NCBI GenBank assembly: GCA_964420985.1 | Contig: CAYQUT010000034.1 | Span: forward strand, 1-24,507 | Origin: CAMCTV01 sp964420985 | GTDB lineage: Bacteria > Bacteroidota > Bacteroidia > Flavobacteriales_D > Sanyastnellaceae | DNA length: 24,507 bases | Reading direction: 5' to 3' | In this document: positions 1 through 8,793 of the stretch, one piece after another | How positions within the stretch are numbered: position 1 is the stretch's first letter | Layout: every line of letters starts with the position of its first letter | Program-made: the position numbers and the translations under genes | Notes under the pieces: model-generated | Database searches by the model: none | What the model was told of the DNA's origin: nothing | What the model saw: the letters and a program-made list of their open reading frames with translations, nothing else

Positions 1-17
1 TTTTGTTTTTCAATGAA

Positions 18-3000
18 CTATTCTTTTATCCATCGTTGGTGAAACTCTGTTCCAGAACCTATAATGGTAACCCAATACATACCTGTTTTCAACTCTGTTA
101 AATTCATGGAAACCATGGTCTGCTCCTCTCCTGTGCTTTCCCATTCTTTTACCAATCGGCCAGAGGCGTCTCTCACGATGATTTGCTGAATGTCCGCGTC
201 TTCCGTCATTCCCACGATACTCAACTGTCCGCTCAAACTCGGGTTGGGATACAAGATAAACTTTTCAGTGGTATTCCACTCACCGCCTTCTTCCTCCCAA
301 ATGGGTGATGCAGCAAAACTCCCCTTGAATTTCATGCACTGCTCATCTGTACCATAATCTCCATGAACATTGTTGGGGAATACAGGGCGCACCTTAACAC
401 GCCATTCAGAGCCTGGTAAAAAGCCGTAAGAAGCCAAGGTATAAATATCTCTTGATCCATTGGCTCCATATTGTTCAATCACCACAGGATTACCATTGAT
501 GAGATAAGGCTGTCCGTTCAAGTATTGTTCAAAACGCCATTGATATTTCACTGCGCCGCATATCCAGCGATCAGCGCGCATCATAGCACCAACTCCCCAC
601 AATCTTGGACAAATGTAATTGGCACCCAAATCAATATCTACACAAGGTAGCACATTCAATGTATTGGTTACATTGGTGTTAAATGACAACAACTCAGTCG
701 ATCCATCCCCAAGAGGATAAGCGATATTCTTGATCACTTGACCGGTGTACACCGTGTTGTAGTTCACCCCATAACCATCATTGGATAAGAATGAGCCCAA
801 TTGCGCTAATGGTCCTGGAGCGCTATAGGTTAATCCTCCACCTACAGGCGTGAGCAAGATGGTTGTGCTGGTGAATGTGCTCAAATTGGTTGGAACAACA
901 TCTGTGCATCCCGTGTTATAAATAAAAACATTGGTGTAGTTAAATGCAGAATTCGCAGGAGAAATCCGTTTTGCGCAAAGTGAAAAACCATTGCCACTTT
1001 GAGCCGAATTCATATTCATCACACGCAGATAATATTGGTTACCGAAAGTCAAATCATCATAGTTCATGTACTCATCTGTAGGATTGGAAGTAGCATTCAT
1101 AAACTTGAGCAACACTCCTGAAGAGGAACGCAACTCCAACCCAACATCATTTCCATTGGGTGTACAACGAATTGTCATACCCGGTCCATTGGCTGTAAAG
1201 TAATACCACACATCGTTGTTGTTGCTCAACACATTGGTTCCAAAACTGCCCGATGGAGAAGCTCCTTGCAAAGTTCCTGTCACCGTTGTACAAGTAGTAA
1301 GCGTTGACAAGGGACAATTGCTCGCAAAAGCTGGATTGTCATTTCCAGGTGCACAAATCTCATTGATCAATCCATCACAATCATCATCTATTGCTGTTGA
1401 ACACAATTCTTGTGCACCAGGATAAACATTCGTGTTCGCATCATTACAGTCTCCCCCCGCTACAATGTACCCTGCTGGCAAATCACAAGCTGAGAATGCA
1501 GATGCACTCGAGCCATATCCATCACCATCATTGTCCAAATAAAAATCTTGGAATGTTAAATCCTCATCCACAATACCATCGCAGTCATCATCTGTCTGAT
1601 TACAAAACTCAACTGCACTAGGATACACCATATCATCATTGGGATTGCAATCTCCATTTTGAGCAGAATATCCATTGGGTTGGACACAATCACTAACCGC
1701 TGTTCCATTGGCTCCGTATCCGTCTTGGTCTAGATCCAAGTAATAGGTGGTCGCTACTCCCACAGCTGTGGTAATGCTATTGCCATTGGCTGTCGATGAA
1801 GATTGACAAGCATTGTTGGCTGTTAAGACAACCGTTACCACATCACCATTCGACAACGCCGCGGTGGTGTAGGTTGTGGCATCAGTGCCTACATTGCTTC
1901 CATTCAGTTTCCATTGATAAGCAGGAGTGGCTCCGCCATTGGTCGCTGTGGCCGTGAACGTCACTGAAGTGCCTGCGCAAATGCTGTTGTCCGCATCGTC
2001 TGAAACAATAGACACGCTTGGGGTAACACTGCTGTTGACCGAGGTCGTGATGCTATTGCCATTGGCCGTCGATGAAGATTGACAAGCGTTGTTGGCTGTT
2101 AATACAACCGTTACCACATCACCATTGGACAACGCCGTGTTGGTGTAGGTTGTGGCATCAGTGCCAACATTGCTTCCATTCAGCTTCCATTGATAAGCAG
2201 GAGTGGTTCCGCCATTGGTCGCTGTGGCCGTGAACGTCACTGAAGTGCCTGCACAAATGCTGTTGTCCGTATCGTCTGAAACAATAGACACGCTCGGGGT
2301 AACATTGCTGGTGACCGTGGTTGTGATGCTATTGCCATTGGCCGTCGATGAAGATTGACAGGCGTTGTTGGCCGTTAAGACAACCGTTACTACATCACCA
2401 TTCGACAACGCCGTGTTGGTGTAGGTTGTGGCATCAGTGCCAACATTGCTTCCATTCAGCTTCCATTGATAAGCAGGAGTAGTTCCGCCATTGGTCGCTG
2501 TGGCGGTGAACGTCACTGAAGTGCCTGCACAAATGCTATTGTCCGCATCGTCTGAAACGATAGAGACACTTGGGGTAACATTGCTGTTGACCGTGGTTGT
2601 GATGCTATTGCCGTTGGCCGTCGATGAAGATTGACAAGCGTTGTTGGCTGTTAAGACAACCGTTACCACATCACCATTGGACAAAGCCGCGTTGGTGTAA
2701 GTTGTGGCATCAGTACCTACATTGCTTCCATTCAGTTTCCATTGATAAGCAGGAGTGGTTCCGCCATTGGTCGCTGTGGCCGTGAACGTCACTGAAGTGC
2801 CTGCGCAAATGCTGTTGTCCGCATCGTCTGAAACAATAGACACGCTTGGGGTAACACTGCTGTTGACCGAGGTCGTGATGCTATTGCCATTGGCCGTCGA
2901 TGAAGATTGACAAGCGTTGTTGGCTGTTAAGACAACCGTTACCACATCACCATTCGACAACGCCGTGTTGGTGTAGGTTGTGGCATCAGTGCCTACATTG

Positions 3001-6000
3001 CTTCCATTCAGTTTCCATTGATAAGCAGGAGTGGCTCCGCCATTGGTCGCTGTGGCCGTGAACGTCACTGAAGTGCCTGCGCAAATGCTGTTGTCCGTAT
3101 CGTCTGAAACAATAGACACACTGGGTGTTACACTGCTGTTGACCGTGGTTGTGATGCTATTGCCATTGGCCGTCGATGAAGATTGACAGGCGTTGTTGGC
3201 CGTTAAGACAACGGTCACTACATCACCATTGGACAACGCCGTGTTGGTGTAAGTTGTGGCATCAGTGCCTACATTGCTTCCATTCAGTTTCCATTGATAA
3301 GCAGGAGTGGTTCCGCCGTTGGTCGCTGTGGCTGTGAACGTCACTGAAGTGCCTGCACAAATGTTGTTGTCCGTATCGTCTGAAACAATAGACACGCTCG
3401 GGGTAACATTGCTGGTGACCGAAGTCGTGATGCTATTGCCATTGGCCGTCGATGAAGATTGACAAGCGTTGTTGGCTGTTAATACAACCGTTACCACATC
3501 ACCATTGGACAACGCCGTGTTGGTGTAGGTTGTGGCATCAGTGCCAACATTGCTTCCATTCAGCTTCCATTGATAAGCAGGAGTGGTTCCGCCATTGGTC
3601 GCTGTGGCCGTGAACGTCACTGAAGTTCCTGCGCAAATGCTGTTGTCCACATCGTCTGAAACAATAGACACGCTTGGGGTAACAGAAGGGGACGCAGTAA
3701 AGCACTGTTCTGCATAACAATCCTGGATGACTGAATAGGTAACTGGATTAGGAGTTGCCAAACCAAAATTTACCGCACCGTCACCGTAATTACCATCACC
3801 AGAACCCGCAGCACTCAAAAACTGATTGCTTAAAAAAGTAGCTGCAGAAAAGCCCGGGTCATTTACCACCATAGCCAGGGTCTTAATACTGGTTCCATAG
3901 TTGCCCAAATAGTTGATTGGAATAGAAAACTCAAATCCTTTGGAAAAGTCTCCAGTGCTTGTATTGGATTGATAGGCATAGAGCGCATTGTTGCTATCAT
4001 CCAAAAACAAATTGGAATTGGTTGCCATATCATACAAATCGTAAAAGACTACACCGCCGGCTATATTGATTCCAAGAATTAAATCCGGTTCGAAACCAGC
4101 GTCAAATTGAATTCCCCCATTCAAATTTTCTATGGATTTGTAGGGTGCGTTGGATCGGGCAACCCAACTCCCCAAATTGTTGTATCCACCTGGTTTACTA
4201 TCAATGAATAGCAGAACTTTATTTCCTGAGTTACTCACCAGACTTCCGGCAATTCCACCGAATAAATAACCGAATCCATTCTTTAAGTAAAGGGCATCTA
4301 TTCTATTTGCACCAAAACCACTTGATACGGGACCGCCATTAGAAGTAGCCAAAGGGGAACCCCAGTAGGTATCGCTTAAATTGCCATCAATGGTAAAAGG
4401 AAGTGGGTCATACCCGCGAACGCATACAACGTCTCCAGCAGCAAGTGCTGTGCTCGGTGTGAAAGCATTGTTGGCAGAAGCGGTGCCTTGAGAAACACCA
4501 TTAATGAAGAAGTCATAGCTCGTTGCACCAGAGGCTGTAAACGTCGGAGTAGTGCCTGCACAAACGTTGGCACCTGACGAAGCAGACATTGACATGGTTG
4601 GTGTCGTCAAAACTGTATTTCCGATACCGTTTGAAACAGCTGTCTCACCACATGCATCAATAGAGACCGTTATTGTACTAGAAGACAATGAAGATGAATT
4701 ATAAGTAGATGCCGTTGCTCCTGGTATATTTACACCATCTGACTTCCATTGATAAGCAATAGGAGTTGAAGCGGATGCTGAAGCGGTGAAAGTTACACTT
4801 GATCCTGTGCAAAAAACATTATCCGCATCGTTACTGGTAATGCTCACAGAAGGATCCAGAGCCAAGGCTGACACAGAACCTGCAATTGAAAAATCTGGGG
4901 CAGTTGAGGCGTTAACATTGTAGATATAAAAAGTACCCCCAGAAGCCGTAGCCCCAAATGGCGTGATTCTGAAAGTGACTGTTGTACAATTATTCAGCGA
5001 TTGCAGCGCTGTAATGGTAGACAAGTCCACCGCTGCATGCGTTCCACCGGCACTCGTTGAGGTAGGGAATGATAAATTAGAAACATTGGTGAACGATGAA
5101 CCATCCAATGAGTAAGACAATACACCGCTGCTAGGACCTGTCCCTGATCTCCGATAACCGAATGAATTAATCTGAGATAAACTCATGGAATAACCGGGAG
5201 AAACACGCACTGTGACATCAATGTACGCTGTTGAACCCGTAGGTGCCGTTACAGACTGAGACCAATTAATACCTCCCCAACCGCCTGCTGCACCAGTGCC
5301 TGTTGTAGAAACACCACTACCTCTAATCAGTTGAGCGCTGGCTACGTTGGTAGAAAGAACACCATTCAATGGAGAAGCTCCAAAATTATTGGTTCCTCCT
5401 GTTTGTGTGCTCATATCCCAAGTCACCAAAGAACCCGCTGTAACCACCAAATTTTGAGTGACATCTGCCGCTGCCGAATAGTTGGTATTTCCAGCTTGTG
5501 AAGCCGTGATGGTTGTTGATCCAATACCAACAATGGTGACAACGTTCCCTGAAACAGTGGCTACAGCAGTGTTAGAACTGGTGTAAGAAACCGTCAAACC
5601 AGATGACGCAGTAGCTGTCAAATTGAAATTGGCTCCACCCACTTGAACACTGCTCAAAGCACCAAATGTTATGGTTTGGGAAGCTTGCGTAATATTGGCG
5701 GACAATCCTGAAGGTTGTGTTAAAGTATAATTTCCTGATTGCGCTCCCGCTAAAGTTAGAGCGGCCGTTACCCCTATACCGTTCGCCACGGTGGCTTGAG
5801 AAAAAGAACCACCGCCAGATACCGTTACCGCATCTGATCCAACGATCCCTACCAATGTTGCTCCAGTGATAGTGGCCGTTGTTGTTCCGTCATAAACCTT
5901 ATTCTGGGCTGTGGCTCCTGAAACGGTTAAGTTTTTTGGATTAACAACTAGCGTCTGAGACACTGGTGTAGCAGGGTTGTAAGAAGCGTCTCCTGCCTGG

Positions 6001-8696
6001 TTGGCTTGAATGACAATACTTCCCGCTCCAGTGATTGTCAAAGTACTCCCGGAAACACTTCCAGGGCCACTGAGCACGGTGTAACTCACCGGAAGGCCTG
6101 AGGAAGCTGTTGCATTTAAAGTCAACGTGCTTGAAGATCCGTATGTAACTGCGGTTAGCGCATTGAAGGTAATGGTTTGATTGCTCAAACCTGCGCCACT
6201 CCCCAAAGCAGTCCATGAGACATTAGCGCTCAAGGCTCCCGTGGTTTGATCCAAAGGTCCAGAAGTAACGGATGTGGCTGTTGCGGAACTACCTGCATCA
6301 GTATACGAGTTGGATGCTCTGTACAATTTCAAAGTACCAAATCCCCCTACTACGTCTGTCGACAAAAACCCAAAAGATGAGGTGTAATTGTACGTGCCTG
6401 CTGTTGCGCTCAATGAGGTAATCCAATATCGGTTGGCCAAATAATTGGTGGCTGCTGACAATGAAGAATGCGTCCCATCCATGGCAAATATGGTCAAGTT
6501 ACGTGCTGTCGAATTGGTAGTGAAAGTGAAGGTGGCTGGCATGTAGGAGGTGCTATTTCCAACCGGAAGCAGGTACGTAATTGGGAGTCCCGTTGTGGCT
6601 ATTGCACGACCAAATCTTCCGAGCGTTGTAGTGGCATTACCTGTTCTAACATAGGCCGTACTCGAACCGCCCACCAAAGAGTTGGCTGCACTGTTGGTCA
6701 ACGTGACGTTATTATTTCCAATGTTCAGAATACCGCTCGTTAAAGTTAACACGTTAGCAATGGTAAAAGCATTGGTAACATTCACCACAGAACTTGTCGT
6801 TCCGGTGTTGTTGATGGTAAGATTAGCGATACTTGATGTAAGTGCATTTCCAGTCCATTGTTGATTGGTTCCATTGAATGTATAACTAGGAGAAGTAAAT
6901 GTTCTTGAAGCATATGCCACTTGAATAGACCCTGTCGTTCCAGAGGTCTGAAAGCAGCCCAAGGTAGCGGTATTGGCAGATATCAAATGTGATCCATTGG
7001 AAGCCAAAAAAACCGCCGCCGCATTGACAGTACCGGTCAAAGCAAAAGTCTGAAAATCCATAATGGCGCCACTTTCAACAGTAAAACTTCCTGCACCATT
7101 AAAAGACAAATTGGTCAATAAACGAACCGTTGAACCATTCTGGGTATTGATAATCCAGTCAATGTTGCCAGAGATAATACCTGCCGGTTTATTGATGGTT
7201 TGAACTATCCCTGTAATGGCATCAAAATAAATTTGACGAGGTCCTCCTGCTGTATTCGCCGCAGTCAAATTTCCCGATGACATCTCAAAATTACCCCCCA
7301 AAATAATCACCGAAGAACCAGAGTTTCCTGTGGCCAAATCCAAAGTTGAAAAATGACCAACCACGTTGTTATTAAATACCAAATTTCCTTTGATGGTCAA
7401 TGAGGCCCCGGCTGTTCCTGTTAAAGCAATCTTGGAAGATCCTGTATCCGTTATATACATGTCTCCATTCACTGTCGTTAACAATCCAGCAAAATTCACA
7501 GAGGCTGTTTGATTGGGACAATCCCAGATGAAATGGTGGAAACTCTGGCCAATATTACCAATGGTTGTGGCCGTCGTGATTCCCATGATTTTACAAGTAG
7601 AGCCCGCCTGCCAAGTGGACAACGGGATGGTTCCCCCTGTAGAAGAAACTGTATGTCGATATTCTCCAGTTGTTCCAAAAGTCAAATTACCTGCCGTAGT
7701 ATTAACAGAAGGGTTAGCTGAACCTGCATTCACCATTACACCATTCACCAAACAGTCTATTGCCTCTGTGCCGTTGGCAACCGTCAATACCGAAGTTCCT
7801 GTCACAGTCAATGTTCCTCCTAGGTCCACTGTGATTTGGTCTGCTGTAACATTGGCTGTTACAGAAATATTGTGTCCATTTCTAATTTGTACTGTGCCCA
7901 GTGCCGAAGAAGGTGTAACTGTCGCGTTGATCCAGCTCACGCCATTGTCATGGCTCTGCTCCCAACTGGCATTGGCGTTCCAGTTACCTGTGGCAACATT
8001 GGATCGGTGTGATACTTTAAAAATTTTAAAGTTGTTGAAATACATGTTTCTATTTCCACTGCCATCATTTTGGTTTCCAATATAAAAATTTATATTATCG
8101 ATGGCAGAAGCGATACTGTATGTATTTGAAAATAAGGTAGAAACTCCATCTCTTGAAGTCAGCGTAAATGTGTATTGCGTAGCAGATACCCGAGCAAAAG
8201 TCACTATCATTGCATTGGTACCGTAGGCGGTTTGGGCGTTCAAACCACCGGCGGTGATGGTTGAACTTCCTGCGATGTTGACATTAAAAATGGTGGAGCC
8301 TCCTGATTTAAAATCAAAACCCTTTCCCCCGGTATTCGCATCCCAGTTCACTGCCCAATGAAAACTGATGGCATCTCCAACCGCCATCGCTGTGGTAATG
8401 TTTCTGGAGGCGTTGGCATATCCAGTGCTGGTAGAATACATACCAAACGCAGTAGAGCCAATGATGGAATTGTTCATGCCATCTGCACTTGGATTTCCTA
8501 AAAAAGTCCCCGCACCTGTTCCAGCAGTCAAAGTCCAAGCACCAAATCCGGTACCTTGATTGCTTCCATTGCTCCAGGTTCCACCGTAATTGGAGGCTTG
8601 ATCTGCCGCAGTTTGAGCATGGGTATATAAGACAACCCATGTCAAAATTAAAGTCACAACAAAACGGGTGGATGATTGTAAAAAACGACTTATCAT
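18..8696 (-). CDS. Giant multidomain T9SS-exported surface protein (adhesin-like), 2892 aa
   Basis: Probable secreted or surface-anchored adhesin; no catalytic domain recognised. It starts with a signal peptide (residues 1-28, basic MISRFLQSSTR then a hydrophobic core, ending THAQ). Domains in order, by eye: jelly-roll/LamG-like sandwich (about 30-225); beta-strand-repeat region with NWN/SWxxS-type module (about 230-830); MBG/YDG modules with VYDGTTTATITGA (about 840-1090); a WDMSTQTGG beta-sandwich (about 1091-1275); two divergent Ig-like units (about 1280-1430); a CBM9/DOMON-like domain (about 1430-1655); seven 92-residue Ig-like repeats (1672-2315); two MopE-type motifs (about 2316-2450); a PPC-like domain with CPLSTLTTC and NDVWYYFTA; a conserved 85-residue block; and a T9SS type A sorting domain (about 2811-2892, ILYPNPS, DASGRLVKEW, GMYWVTI). 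The stop is TAG at 18-20; the ATG at 8694-8696 sits directly before the signal peptide. A terminator separates it from the paralogue upstream. Export by T9SS is inferred from the C-terminal domain; ligand unknown. Confidence 0.93.
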   Translation of the reverse strand: MISRFLQSSTRFVVTLILTWVVLYTHAQTAADQASNYGGTWSNGSNQGTGFGAWTLTAGTGAGTFLGNPSADGMNNSIIGSTAFGMYSTSTGYANASRNITTAMAVGDAISFHWAVNWDANTGGKGFDFKSGGSTIFNVNIAGSSTITAGGLNAQTAYGTNAMIVTFARVSATQYTFTLTSRDGVSTLFSNTYSIASAIDNINFYIGNQNDGSGNRNMYFNNFKIFKVSHRSNVATGNWNANASWEQSHDNGVSWINATVTPSSALGTVQIRNGHNISVTANVTADQITVDLGGTLTVTGTSVLTVANGTEAIDCLVNGVMVNAGSANPSVNTTAGNLTFGTTGEYRHTVSSTGGTIPLSTWQAGSTCKIMGITTATTIGNIGQSFHHFIWDCPNQTASVNFAGLLTTVNGDMYITDTGSSKIALTGTAGASLTIKGNLVFNNNVVGHFSTLDLATGNSGSSVIILGGNFEMSSGNLTAANTAGGPRQIYFDAITGIVQTINKPAGIISGNIDWIINTQNGSTVRLLTNLSFNGAGSFTVESGAIMDFQTFALTGTVNAAAVFLASNGSHLISANTATLGCFQTSGTTGSIQVAYASRTFTSPSYTFNGTNQQWTGNALTSSIANLTINNTGTTSSVVNVTNAFTIANVLTLTSGILNIGNNNVTLTNSAANSLVGGSSTAYVRTGNATTTLGRFGRAIATTGLPITYLLPVGNSTSYMPATFTFTTNSTARNLTIFAMDGTHSSLSAATNYLANRYWITSLSATAGTYNYTSSFGFLSTDVVGGFGTLKLYRASNSYTDAGSSATATSVTSGPLDQTTGALSANVSWTALGSGAGLSNQTITFNALTAVTYGSSSTLTLNATASSGLPVSYTVLSGPGSVSGSTLTITGAGSIVIQANQAGDASYNPATPVSQTLVVNPKNLTVSGATAQNKVYDGTTTATITGATLVGIVGSDAVTVSGGGSFSQATVANGIGVTAALTLAGAQSGNYTLTQPSGLSANITQASQTITFGALSSVQVGGANFNLTATASSGLTVSYTSSNTAVATVSGNVVTIVGIGSTTITASQAGNTNYSAAADVTQNLVVTAGSLVTWDMSTQTGGTNNFGASPLNGVLSTNVASAQLIRGSGVSTTGTGAAGGWGGINWSQSVTAPTGSTAYIDVTVRVSPGYSMSLSQINSFGYRRSGTGPSSGVLSYSLDGSSFTNVSNLSFPTSTSAGGTHAAVDLSTITALQSLNNCTTVTFRITPFGATASGGTFYIYNVNASTAPDFSIAGSVSALALDPSVSITSNDADNVFCTGSSVTFTASASASTPIAYQWKSDGVNIPGATASTYNSSSLSSSTITVSIDACGETAVSNGIGNTVLTTPTMSMSASSGANVCAGTTPTFTASGATSYDFFINGVSQGTASANNAFTPSTALAAGDVVCVRGYDPLPFTIDGNLSDTYWGSPLATSNGGPVSSGFGANRIDALYLKNGFGYLFGGIAGSLVSNSGNKVLLFIDSKPGGYNNLGSWVARSNAPYKSIENLNGGIQFDAGFEPDLILGINIAGGVVFYDLYDMATNSNLFLDDSNNALYAYQSNTSTGDFSKGFEFSIPINYLGNYGTSIKTLAMVVNDPGFSAATFLSNQFLSAAGSGDGNYGDGAVNFGLATPNPVTYSVIQDCYAEQCFTASPSVTPSVSIVSDDVDNSICAGTSVTFTATATNGGTTPAYQWKLNGSNVGTDATTYTNTALSNGDVVTVVLTANNACQSSSTANGNSITTSVTSNVTPSVSIVSDDTDNNICAGTSVTFTATATNGGTTPAYQWKLNGSNVGTDATTYTNTALSNGDVVTVVLTANNACQSSSTANGNSITTTVNSSVTPSVSIVSDDTDNSICAGTSVTFTATATNGGATPAYQWKLNGSNVGTDATTYTNTALSNGDVVTVVLTANNACQSSSTANGNSITTSVNSSVTPSVSIVSDDADNSICAGTSVTFTATATNGGTTPAYQWKLNGSNVGTDATTYTNAALSNGDVVTVVLTANNACQSSSTANGNSITTTVNSNVTPSVSIVSDDADNSICAGTSVTFTATATNGGTTPAYQWKLNGSNVGTDATTYTNTALSNGDVVTVVLTANNACQSSSTANGNSITTTVTSNVTPSVSIVSDDTDNSICAGTSVTFTATATNGGTTPAYQWKLNGSNVGTDATTYTNTALSNGDVVTVVLTANNACQSSSTANGNSITTSVNSSVTPSVSIVSDDADNSICAGTSVTFTATATNGGATPAYQWKLNGSNVGTDATTYTTAALSNGDVVTVVLTANNACQSSSTANGNSITTAVGVATTYYLDLDQDGYGANGTAVSDCVQPNGYSAQNGDCNPNDDMVYPSAVEFCNQTDDDCDGIVDEDLTFQDFYLDNDGDGYGSSASAFSACDLPAGYIVAGGDCNDANTNVYPGAQELCSTAIDDDCDGLINEICAPGNDNPAFASNCPLSTLTTCTTVTGTLQGASPSGSFGTNVLSNNNDVWYYFTANGPGMTIRCTPNGNDVGLELRSSSGVLLKFMNATSNPTDEYMNYDDLTFGNQYYLRVMNMNSAQSGNGFSLCAKRISPANSAFNYTNVFIYNTGCTDVVPTNLSTFTSTTILLTPVGGGLTYSAPGPLAQLGSFLSNDGYGVNYNTVYTGQVIKNIAYPLGDGSTELLSFNTNVTNTLNVLPCVDIDLGANYICPRLWGVGAMMRADRWICGAVKYQWRFEQYLNGQPYLINGNPVVIEQYGANGSRDIYTLASYGFLPGSEWRVKVRPVFPNNVHGDYGTDEQCMKFKGSFAASPIWEEEGGEWNTTEKFILYPNPSLSGQLSIVGMTEDADIQQIIVRDASGRLVKEWESTGEEQTMVSMNLTELKTGMYWVTIIGSGTEFHQRWIKE
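1350..1745 (-). other. Two MopE-type Asp/Cys-rich metal-binding motifs in the 2892-aa protein
   Basis: Two tandem motifs of about 60 residues: YYLDLDQDGYG ... CNQTDDDCDGIVDED, and FYLDNDGDGYG ... CSTAIDDDCDGLINE. Each combines a DxDxDGYG calcium-loop-like element, a GDCNxN segment and a CxxxxDDDCDG element. This pattern matches the putative metal-binding motif named after MopE. Binding of calcium is inferred from the Asp spacing. The same pair occurs at the same place, between Ig-like repeats and PPC-like domain, in the paralogue. Confidence 0.8.
1752..3683 (-). repeat. Seven tandem 276-bp (92-codon) Ig-like repeats
   Basis: Seven units of exactly 276 bp each, without indels: the same GCTTCCATTCAG marker on the plus strand falls at 1896, 2172, 2448, 2724, 3000, 3276 and 3552. 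Each encodes VTPSVSIVSDD..DN.ICAGTSV through YQWKLNGSNVGT to NNACQSSSTANG and NSITT, with one Cys near each end that could form a disulfide. Since 276 is a multiple of three, gain or loss of a unit keeps the frame. Units are nearly identical in DNA, unlike the Ig-like units of the neighbouring paralogue, which share the period but are strongly diverged. Confidence 0.97.
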
Positions 8697-8739
8697 AATT
8701 CTTTGGTTAGGTAATTACGCCAAAAGGCAGGATAAATAT

Positions 8740-8769
8740 AAAAAAAAAGGGCGAAAACCTCGCCCTTTT
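8740..8769 (-). terminator. Intrinsic terminator between the two giant surface-protein genes
   Basis: Read on the minus strand: an AAAAGGGCGA arm, a GGTTT loop, a TCGCCCTTTT arm, and a continued T run to position 8740. The 10-bp perfect stem and long U tract lie 25 nt after the stop codon of the 1846-aa gene and before the 2892-aa gene. This makes separate transcription of the two genes likely. The remaining stretch up to the next start (8697-8739) would have to hold the promoter of the downstream gene; no clear TAnnTTTG box was found there. Confidence 0.9.
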
Positions 8770-8793
8770 CTCAATTTATGACCTTTGTTCACT

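Noticed and set aside
1752..3683. CRISPR array or mobile element as explanation of the tandem repeats
   Set aside because: Units are 276 bp, contiguous without spacers, in frame, and encode an Ig-like fold; there are no transposase or cas genes.
1752..3683. SprB-type gliding adhesin repeats
   Set aside because: The units show the PSVSI...CAGT...YQWK...C pattern of general Ig-like repeats and lack the GGxxPYxYxW pattern of SprB repeats; no gliding gene is in the window.
7513..8085. Plus-strand open frame of 190 codons inside the 2892-aa gene
   Set aside because: It runs antisense to a well-supported beta-strand-repeat coding region with signal peptide and sorting domain, has a biased low-complexity composition typical of a shadow frame, and no recognisable motif.
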